From the NCBI GenBank assembly GCA_017501345.1, contig JAFVXC010000021.1, positions 1-14,609 on the forward strand: a stretch of DNA of 14,609 nt. The letters are read 5' to 3'. The position numbers and the translations under genes were made by a program. Below, in pieces: positions 1-5,394 of this stretch. Each line of letters starts with the position of its first letter. Position 1 is the first letter of the stretch. The notes below the pieces were generated by a model that had not been told where the DNA came from, did not search any database, and worked only from the letters and a program-made list of their open reading frames with translations. Origin of the DNA: Clostridia bacterium (GTDB lineage Bacteria; Bacillota_A; Clostridia; Oscillospirales; CAG-272).

Positions 1-384
1 ATATCCTTCCGGTGTATACCATGTTAATGAGAAAAATCCGGAATAAGGTCCCTGCTTATGAGGCTTGCCAATGCGCTCAAAAACCTCAGGCATAGACATT
101 CCTTGTCTAAGGGTAAATATATCCGCTTCGGTCGGCTTGTGCGTTTGAGAATAATCAAAATATGCATGCCCCTCCCAAGTGCTGGCCTCTGTTTCGCTTT
201 CCGCTTCACCGGAGGAAAGATCATTTGTCACATCAGATATATCGCCTAATGGAGTCATAGTTGAATCCGAGGGGTCGGGAATCTCGGAGGACTCCGGGGG
301 TGCCTCGCTTGCGCTGTCACACGCCGAAAGCGCGATCAAAAGAAGTGCGGCAGAGAGAAGTAGAACAAGTATTTTCTTATGCAT
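1..384 (-). CDS. Putative lipoprotein, N-terminal part (runs off the left edge)
   Basis: The ATG at 384-382 follows a near-perfect AAAGGAGG ribosome binding site at normal spacing. The 128 visible codons are open to the window edge, so the C-terminus is missing. Residues 1-22 form a type II signal peptide: a short basic start (MHKK), a hydrophobic core, and the lipobox LSAC with the lipidated cysteine at residue 22. A Ser/Glu/Pro/Asp-rich linker follows (about 23-75). The visible end, with GMSMPEVFERIGKPHKQG and then a Trp-Tyr segment, has the look of the repeat unit in BLIP-like or SmpA/OmlA-like lipoprotein domains. That family link is inference from pattern. The protein should sit on the outer face of the membrane. 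It is preceded by its own consensus promoter, a structured leader and a terminator, which suggests conditional expression. The substrate is unknown. Confidence 0.85.
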   Translation of the reverse strand, partial: MHKKILVLLLSAALLLIALSACDSASEAPPESSEIPDPSDSTMTPLGDISDVTNDLSSGEAESETEASTWEGHAYFDYSQTHKPTEADIFTLRQGMSMPEVFERIGKPHKQGPYSGFFSLTWYTPEGY

Positions 385-420
385 CGGATTCCTCCTTTCG
401 ATTGATGGGGAAAAGCGGTC

Positions 421-470
421 AAAAAAGCGCACAAAGACCGAGCGGGTATTTCCCGACGTCCTTATGCGCT
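421..470 (-). terminator. Intrinsic terminator in the lipoprotein leader
   Basis: On the minus strand AGCGCAU (470-464) pairs with GUGCGCU (432-426), giving seven pairs with one U-G, and the stem is followed directly by a U run (426-421). A small inner CGGG/CCCG hairpin sits at 455-443. The element ends about 37 nt before the lipoprotein ATG, between the structured leader and the ribosome binding site. That is the usual place for the expression platform of a transcriptional riboswitch or attenuator. Confidence 0.6.
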
Positions 471-592
471 GATTTTGTTTTCGAAGGTCTGATCTCCTGC
501 GCGGTGTTGCCTTCCCGGGAGATCATCTCGGCAACAATTCCTTTTCGCATTGTTGTCGGGGCTGTCATTTGCTATGACAGATCTTACTTTAC
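471..592 (-). promoter_or_regulatory. Structured leader RNA, cobalamin-riboswitch-like candidate
   Basis: This is the 5' part of the roughly 208-nt leader between a consensus promoter and the lipoprotein. Seen directly: a 7-bp hairpin (580-574 with 568-562); a 7-bp stem (555-549 with 538-532); a 7-bp pairing of 536-530 with 511-505 that shares bases with the previous stem; and an 8-bp pairing of 525-518 with 497-490 that crosses it, so the two are either a pseudoknot or alternatives. Read 5' to 3', the minus strand contains ACAGCCCC-GACAAC, then GCC...CCGGGAAGGC, then GCAGGAGAUC. These occur in the same order as the cobalamin riboswitch signatures GCCCCCGCAACUGU, GCCACU...GGGAAGGC and the B12 box (CAGGAGACC). 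The match is imperfect and the peripheral domains look short, so this could also be an unrelated orphan element. Confidence 0.45.
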
Positions 593-598
593 GGCTCT

Positions 599-627
599 AT
601 TATACCATTTCCCGGAAGGATTGTCAA
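599..627 (-). promoter_or_regulatory. Consensus sigma-A promoter of the lipoprotein unit
   Basis: TTGACA (627-622), a 17-bp spacer and TATAAT (604-599) on the minus strand match the consensus at every hexamer position. Transcription would begin near 592, leaving a leader of about 208 nt before the lipoprotein ATG. It lies 36 bp downstream of the EIIC-like gene's stop codon. Confidence 0.85.
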
Positions 628-662
628 GGGGGACGGAATTTCGGGTGATTCTATTGCACCGC

Positions 663-1796
663 CTATCCCAGCTTCATATCTCCCTCTCGGATCCAACCGA
701 GCCTTCGGAGGAGTGCACACACAGTAGCAGAAATCACGGCAGGCAGAATAAAGCAGATCAGCAGAAGTCCGATCCAATCGAGTGCGCCGACCGTCTCGGG
801 GTATTCCCCCGAGAACCAACCAAGCACCATACTGATCGGTCCGAGCAGACCGCAGGTTCCCATTCCCGAATTGATCGCTGTTCCGTAGTGGCGCATCGAA
901 AACACGGTCGTTGCAAGCGGTCCCGTAACGGCAGAGGCAACGATCGGCGGGATCCAGATGCGCGGGTTCTTCACGATGTTCGGCATCTGGAGCATCGAGG
1001 TTCCGATCCCCTGCGACAAAAGACCTCCGACGCCATTCTCACGGAAGCTCATCACGGCAAAGCCGACCATCTGCGCACAGCAGCCCGCGATCGCCGCGCC
1101 TCCCGCGAGGGCAAGTCCCTCGTAGTTCAGCGCCATCACCGAGCCGTCCGCCGCAAGAATTGCCATACCCGAAAGTCCGAGCCCTGCGCAGATCGCCGCC
1201 GAGCTGATCGGAAGCGTCAGTGCAATACCCATTACGACCGAAACGATGAGGCCCATCACGAGGGGCTGCTGCTCGGTCGCCCATCCGATAAACTGACTGA
1301 GGAATCCGATCGCCGTGCCGATATGCGGTGCAACGAACACCGAAAGAACACCGCCGACGAGCACTGTGACAAGGGGCGTCACTACGATATCGACCTTCGT
1401 TTCCTTCGAGATCGCCTTGCCGCATTCGACCGCCACGATCGCGATCAGAAGCACGGCGAAAGGACCGCCCGCGCCGCCGAGGGTGTTCGCGGCGTATCCG
1501 ACCGCCGCCGTGGAAAAGATCACGAGCATCGGCGCTTCGAGTCCGCACGCGATCGCCGCCCCCATAGCAGGTCCCGCGACCGCCTGTGCGTAGCCGCCGA
1601 TCTGTGCAAGCAGCGCAAGCCCGGGAATCATCCCGATCGCCTTCAGAATCGTTCCGACAAGCAGAGATGCGAAAAGCCCCTGTGCCATCGCAGACATCGC
1701 GTCGATCGCATAGCGACGCGGCGAGATCACGATCTTTTTTCGTGCGAGAAACGCCGAAAAACGGCTTGTCCCCTTCTTTTTTTCCCGGTTTGACAT
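663..1796 (-). CDS. PTS EIIC-like membrane protein (PfoR / PTS_EIIC_2 type)
   Basis: A polytopic membrane protein of 377 aa with about ten hydrophobic segments and many Gly/Ala-rich helices. The overall pattern (N-terminal RRYAIDAMSAMAQGLFASLL, repeated GxAIxxG segments, conserved SFRENGVGGLLSQGIGTSML) fits the PTS_EIIC_2 family, which includes the Clostridium perfringens regulator PfoR. A longer frame reaches 1832, but the ATG at 1796 is preferred because GGAGG lies nine bases upstream. No EIIA or EIIB gene is near, so a complete sugar phosphotransferase system is not evident. Family members of this orphan type have been annotated both as sugar permeases and as regulators, and the substrate cannot be told from the sequence. 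The gene starts 40 bp after a strong hairpin, and no separate promoter is obvious. Confidence 0.85.
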   Translation of the reverse strand: MSNREKKKGTSRFSAFLARKKIVISPRRYAIDAMSAMAQGLFASLLVGTILKAIGMIPGLALLAQIGGYAQAVAGPAMGAAIACGLEAPMLVIFSTAAVGYAANTLGGAGGPFAVLLIAIVAVECGKAISKETKVDIVVTPLVTVLVGGVLSVFVAPHIGTAIGFLSQFIGWATEQQPLVMGLIVSVVMGIALTLPISSAAICAGLGLSGMAILAADGSVMALNYEGLALAGGAAIAGCCAQMVGFAVMSFRENGVGGLLSQGIGTSMLQMPNIVKNPRIWIPPIVASAVTGPLATTVFSMRHYGTAINSGMGTCGLLGPISMVLGWFSGEYPETVGALDWIGLLLICFILPAVISATVCALLRRLGWIREGDMKLG

Positions 1797-1835
1797 AATA
1801 CGTATCCTCCGATAAGCCCCGCGCCCCTTCAAAAG

Positions 1836-1871
1836 CCCAAGACCGTTCGGAAAAAGCCGAACGGTCTTGGG
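1836..1871 (-). terminator. Strong hairpin between microprotein gene and EIIC-like gene
   Basis: A perfect 15-bp inverted repeat (1836-1850 with 1857-1871) has a six-base loop. On the minus strand the stem is followed by CUUUUGAAGG, only four U residues, so it is a leaky intrinsic terminator at best. It lies 49 bp after the stop of the 44-aa gene and 40 bp before the EIIC-like start. It could end the microprotein transcript, attenuate read-through into the EIIC gene, or protect an mRNA end. Confidence 0.6.
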
Positions 1872-1919
1872 AAACCAATCGGGTTGGTTACGTTTTACCG
1901 CATCAACCGCATTTGATCA

Positions 1920-2054
1920 TCAGCAGCCGCAGCCGTTGTTGCAGCCACAGCCATTGCTGTATCCACAGCCGTTGTTGCAGAGCAGAAGCAGAGCAATGAT
2001 GACGATCCAGATGCAACCGGTGTTACCGCTAAAGAGATTGCAAAGGCAGTTCAT
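1920..2054 (-). CDS. 44-aa cysteine-rich membrane microprotein
   Basis: The ATG at 2054-2052 is preceded by AAGGAGG at ideal spacing, and the frame ends in TGA at 1920. The product has an N-terminal segment with two Cys (MNCLCNLF), one membrane helix (about residues 14-26, IWIVIIALLLL), and a tail dominated by Cys, Gly and Asn with the repeated unit CGCNNGCGC. Nine of the 44 residues are Cys. It resembles the very small high-cysteine proteins of Clostridia sometimes labelled 'chorion class high-cysteine HCB protein', which are uncharacterised. I infer a membrane-anchored peptide with a metal-binding or disulfide-forming tail. No strong promoter is seen. TAGAAT at 2137-2132 is a possible -10 without a good -35, and a near-match to a Spo0A box (TTTGTCGAT) lies at 2113-2121. 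Confidence 0.75.
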   Translation of the reverse strand: MNCLCNLFSGNTGCIWIVIIALLLLCNNGCGYSNGCGCNNGCGC

Positions 2055-2203
2055 AAGGGCTTCCTCCTTGTCATAGATTCGAGAACCGATCGGTCAACGC
2101 CGCGCGTCGAGGTTTGTCGATTCACATTACCATTCTATGAAGAAGGTCGCTGCTTGGTGACGAAATTTTCTTTTTGTTTTTTATTGTCGATCTGTACGAG
2201 CTC

Positions 2204-2857
2204 TCACTCAAGACGGAGCTCATCACAGTTCAGAAAGGCGTGTGCCGCAAGGTAGGAATCGGTCGGAACCGAGCGCGTTGCGCCGCATTTTTGGCAGGTT
2301 ACGCGGACGTGATCACTCGCGATCTCCACATCGTAGCTACCCTCCTCCTCGGGACGCTCCTCGCATTTGCAGAAGATCTTTCCCTCCTCGTCAAGCTCAC
2401 TGATCACAAAGGTCACGATGTCACGGATCTCGGGATCGGGTAAATCCCCCTCCCCCGAAAGCTTATGAAGCGCCGCAAAGCTGTCAACACCGTTCTCCTC
2501 AAGGATCTGGAGCAGCTCAAGCTCGGTGCGCGAGAGCTCTGCCTTCACGAGATTGCTGTCTCCGATCATACAAACGTTGAGGTCGGAATATGCGCACGGC
2601 AGGCAGAAGAGCTCCTTCTCAAAAAAGAGCGAGCGACGCACCGTGTAGGTGTGCGGCGTCGGGCAGAGGATGCACGGAACCGACAGACGGACAAGCCCGT
2701 CTTTTGTAAAGACCAGCGAAAGCTCACTTTCGCCGCAATCACATTTCAGCTTCAGCATATCCGCGCCGAGGCTGAGCATTCCCACCACGCTGAGTACACC
2801 CGCGCCGCAATGCGGACAGCGGTATCCGACGGTTGTCTGTTTCGGTTCGAGTACCAT
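2204..2857 (-). CDS. Multi-zinc-ribbon protein of unknown function (CXXC-rich)
   Basis: 217 aa with no signal peptide or membrane helix, so probably cytoplasmic. I do not recognise a named family. Metal-binding pairs are spread along the chain: C14-PH-C17, C39-D-C41, C62-IL-C65, C85-LP-C88, a CKC near the start of the last quarter, and CQKC about 28 residues before the end. The middle (about 100-160) is an acidic, helical, Cys-poor stretch beginning near the AELSRTELELLQILEENGVD segment, which looks like a small winged-helix or helical spacer. I infer a structural zinc protein, perhaps nucleic-acid or protein binding. The ATG at 2857 has a modest AAAGG site about 12 nt upstream. The gene is separated from the gene upstream by a terminator, so it probably has its own weak promoter. 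Confidence 0.8.
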   Translation of the reverse strand: MVLEPKQTTVGYRCPHCGAGVLSVVGMLSLGADMLKLKCDCGESELSLVFTKDGLVRLSVPCILCPTPHTYTVRRSLFFEKELFCLPCAYSDLNVCMIGDSNLVKAELSRTELELLQILEENGVDSFAALHKLSGEGDLPDPEIRDIVTFVISELDEEGKIFCKCEERPEEEGSYDVEIASDHVRVTCQKCGATRSVPTDSYLAAHAFLNCDELRLE

Positions 2858-2960
2858 ATATTAACCAAGCCTTTCTCAAAACTGTATCTTTCTCCGTCGG
2901 CAAATACACCGACTGTATCAGTATATGTACGGTCATCCCTTGAGGGATCATCTAAACAGG

Positions 2961-3005
2961 CACAAAAAGCAAATGCACGGGAAAGACGATTCGTCCATCC
3001 CGTGC
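2961..3005 (-). terminator. Intrinsic terminator after the SurA/PrsA-like gene
   Basis: GCACGGG (minus 3005-2999) pairs with CCCGTGC (2981-2975), with an inner GACG/CGTC helix, and AUUUGCUUUUUG follows on the minus strand. It begins 44 bp past the stop of the 713-aa gene and separates it from the zinc-ribbon gene. Confidence 0.75.
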
Positions 3006-3048
3006 CTTTGCCTGTCGCTTCGGGACTTGCCGCGAAACGGTATGCTTT

Positions 3049-5190
3049 TTAGTCTGCGATACCGGAGATCAGCGAATTGTTCATCGTGATCTTCTTACCG
3101 ATGGTTTCGGTTCTCTCGGACTCCCACTTCTTGTAGTTCTCGGAGAGGATATCGTCCTTAACTGCGGTATACCACGCCTCTTCGCCCTCTGCAAAGCAGT
3201 AGGCAACAACGTAGTATGCAGGCTCGGTCGTGTTATCGCCATAGATCGCGATCACGTCACCGGTACCGACGCGGGAGTCTTCAGCGAAGACCCACTCGTC
3301 AAATTCATCGTATCCGAAGTCACCTCTGAGGTAATCCTCAAGAACGTCGTAGCTCGTAAGCTTCTTATCCTTTGCATACTGCTTAAAGATCTCAGGGGTG
3401 AGCTTATCCTTTGCGAGAAGCTCCTCGAGATATTCCTTCGAAACAGCCTCTGCATCGACGTGGTCGTGATCGACCTCCTCGCCCTCCTCGTGGTTATGGT
3501 TCTCAACCTGGGTCAGGATGTAGCCGATATCGAGCGTCTTATACTCGTCACGAGCGCCGGGCTTCTGCATATAGTACGCGCTGAAGGAGTATTCCTCTCC
3601 TGCGTACTCGCTCTCTACCTTGTTCGAGTCCTTATCGTCGTCCTTATCGTCGTCCTTGTCGTCGGAATCCTTATCCTCGGACTCAGAGTCCTCGTGATCG
3701 TGGTCGTCGTCCTCGGATTCCTCCTTGTCCTCTTCCACGTCTACGTATTCAAGCTCAGGGTAAGCATATACCTTTTCGGTGCCGTCGAGCTCGGTGATCA
3801 CAACGAGCACGTTACCGACCTTCTGATCGATCGCCTTGAACGCCCAATTGCCGAGCGCGTCGTTGTCATAGGTCATATGCTCGAACGGAAGGAGATCCAT
3901 CTCCTCGTATACGAAGGATGCGATTCTCTTTTCGATCGGGTCGCTGTCCTTGACCGTAGTCTCGTCGGTCATCGTCTTGAGGAATTCGATCGCGTCTGCA
4001 ACAACGTCCTCGATCGCAAGATCCTTGTCGGTCTTTTCTACGTATGCGTCAAAGTAGTACATATACGAGAAGATCTCCGCAACGAGATCGCGGTACAGCT
4101 CCTCGTTTCCCTTAGCCTCTGCAAACTTGGGAGCGATCTCCTTCAGATGTGCAAGACGGATGCTGTACTCGCGGTCTGCCTTCTTAACAGCCTCGTTGTA
4201 CTCGTCATCCTTGTAATCATCGCCGAGCTTGTCCACGTATCCTTCAAGGATATCGTCATACTTCAGGTCGATCGCGATCGAAAGCGCATCAGCATAGTGA
4301 TAAACGTACTTATCATCGTTGTACTTCTTGTCAACGTCCTCCGAGGTGATCGCGTTTTCGATCTTCTCCTCGATCAGCTTCGAGTATTCGGAAGCGATAG
4401 ATGCAAGCTCAAGTGCCTTGCGAACATCCTTCACGGTAACGCCGTTGCCGTAAAGCTGCGTCAGGTAGCCGCTCGTGCTATAGCCTGCATCGGATGCCGT
4501 CTTCTTCAGCTCAGAGATAACATCGTCAACGTCCTTCTTCGCGTCGGGATTCAGCGAATTGAGGGAGGTGTAGCCATCCTCATAAGCAGCCTCGCAGAAC
4601 ACAAGGACTTCCTTTGCCTGCTTGATGGCGCTGTCCATAAAATAATCCCACCAGGTGTATACGGTTCCGCCGCGGAGATTGATCGCAACGCTGTCGTAAA
4701 GAACGTTTCCGTTCTCGTCCTTCATCTCCTTGCCGTCCTCATCCTTGAGGGTGGTTCCGAGCTTGCACGCATTGTTGAGCTCGTCGTCGTGCGCAAAGTT
4801 CGACTTCAGATTCCAACCGAAGTAGGAGATGTAATCAGCACTGCCGAGGTACGAAACAGCCATTTCGTAATACTGCGTATAGGTCTGCTGGTACTGATAG
4901 TAGTAGTAGTACTGCATCATCGTACCCGTGATCTCGTAGTGCTCGCTCTTCAGTGCATTCTTCGAGCGAAGGATCACACCCTTTTCATAAACGACGATGA
5001 GCGAGATCGATCCGAGCAGAATGACTGCAACGAGAACGACTGCAAGCACGTTTGCCCAGGCAGGCATTGCACTCTTCGACTTCGACTTTGAAGCGTTCTT
5101 TCCCTTCTTCTGGTATTTCTCGGGATGATTGTAGCGATCCTCAGCAGCCTCCTGCTGGGTCCGCTGTCTGTTGCGGTTTCCTTTTCCCAT
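3049..5190 (-). CDS. Membrane-anchored SurA/PrsA-like foldase candidate with acidic, His-rich insert
   Basis: 713 aa from the ATG at 5190; a 35-residue upstream extension is possible but has no better ribosome site, and AAAGGAA lies about 13 nt before the chosen ATG. Order: a basic cytoplasmic head (1-44), one membrane helix (about 45-67), a Tyr-rich patch (94-100), then a large mostly helical extracytoplasmic region. Residues about 215-310 resemble the helical N-domain of SurA/PrsA-type foldases. Two segments, near 448-560 and 628-665, share a W-x-F...VGxxxVI...YYVV pattern, like degenerate parvulin (rotamase) cores. The first is interrupted by a very acidic insert (481-530) with HDH and Lys/Asp repeats, and HNH (565-567) and HDH (575-577) follow. 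Peptidyl-prolyl isomerase activity is unproven. Its position after RNase J does not reveal a specific role. A possible extended -10 (TGTTAAAAT) lies at 5312-5304. Confidence 0.75.
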   Translation of the reverse strand: MGKGNRNRQRTQQEAAEDRYNHPEKYQKKGKNASKSKSKSAMPAWANVLAVVLVAVILLGSISLIVVYEKGVILRSKNALKSEHYEITGTMMQYYYYYQYQQTYTQYYEMAVSYLGSADYISYFGWNLKSNFAHDDELNNACKLGTTLKDEDGKEMKDENGNVLYDSVAINLRGGTVYTWWDYFMDSAIKQAKEVLVFCEAAYEDGYTSLNSLNPDAKKDVDDVISELKKTASDAGYSTSGYLTQLYGNGVTVKDVRKALELASIASEYSKLIEEKIENAITSEDVDKKYNDDKYVYHYADALSIAIDLKYDDILEGYVDKLGDDYKDDEYNEAVKKADREYSIRLAHLKEIAPKFAEAKGNEELYRDLVAEIFSYMYYFDAYVEKTDKDLAIEDVVADAIEFLKTMTDETTVKDSDPIEKRIASFVYEEMDLLPFEHMTYDNDALGNWAFKAIDQKVGNVLVVITELDGTEKVYAYPELEYVDVEEDKEESEDDDHDHEDSESEDKDSDDKDDDKDDDKDSNKVESEYAGEEYSFSAYYMQKPGARDEYKTLDIGYILTQVENHNHEEGEEVDHDHVDAEAVSKEYLEELLAKDKLTPEIFKQYAKDKKLTSYDVLEDYLRGDFGYDEFDEWVFAEDSRVGTGDVIAIYGDNTTEPAYYVVAYCFAEGEEAWYTAVKDDILSENYKKWESERTETIGKKITMNNSLISGIAD
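3625..3678 (-). repeat. In-frame low-complexity repeat coding Asp/Lys runs
   Basis: An approximately 12-bp unit (plus strand GTCCTTATCGTC with variants) is repeated about four times and encodes residues 505-522, a run built on DDKD units. It is a likely site of slippage and length change between strains. The reading frame is kept. Confidence 0.7.
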
Positions 5191-5214
5191 TGTTTCTAAC
5201 CGTTCCTTTCTGTT

Positions 5215-5241
5215 ATCGGTGCGCGGATACCGCTCACCGAT
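5215..5241 (-). other. Leader hairpin upstream of the SurA/PrsA-like gene
   Basis: ATCGGTG (5215-5221) pairs with CACCGAT (5235-5241), with an inner CGG/CCG pair. The hairpin lies just before the AAAGGAA ribosome site of the 713-aa gene. No U run follows on the minus strand, so it is a 5'-UTR structure rather than a terminator for that strand. Confidence 0.4.
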
Positions 5242-5394
5242 TTTTCCATAATAATTCGTTACGGATTGCCGACGCCTTTTAAGGGCTATCGGCATACCTT
5301 AACATTTTAACACATTTTCTTGTACAGTTTGTGCTTATTTATTGGCGACATTGTGAACACCGTATAAATTTTCACTTGATTTCCCCGATTTCAC

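Noticed and set aside
494..515. T-box antiterminator resemblance (ACCGCG on the minus strand)
   Set aside because: The UGGN tRNA-pairing bulge is absent, and no specifier stem or aminoacyl-tRNA-related gene follows. The surrounding blocks fit a cobalamin-type layout better.
261..1793. Long plus-strand open frame of 510 codons
   Set aside because: It is antisense to the EIIC-like gene and its leader. The translation is Arg/His/Asp-rich without domains, a typical shadow of a codon-biased gene on the other strand.
1039..1878. Second minus-strand frame of 279 codons over the EIIC-like gene
   Set aside because: It is out of frame with the clear membrane protein, Arg/Gly/Asp-rich, and has no supporting start site.
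3620..3680. Short tandem repeats that might suggest a CRISPR array
   Set aside because: The units are contiguous, about 12 bp, without spacers, and in frame within a coding region.
3460..5091. Plus-strand open frame of 543 codons, Val/Leu-rich
   Set aside because: Antisense to the 713-aa gene. The Val/Leu runs are the complement of its Asp/Glu/Lys codons, and there is no ribosome site.
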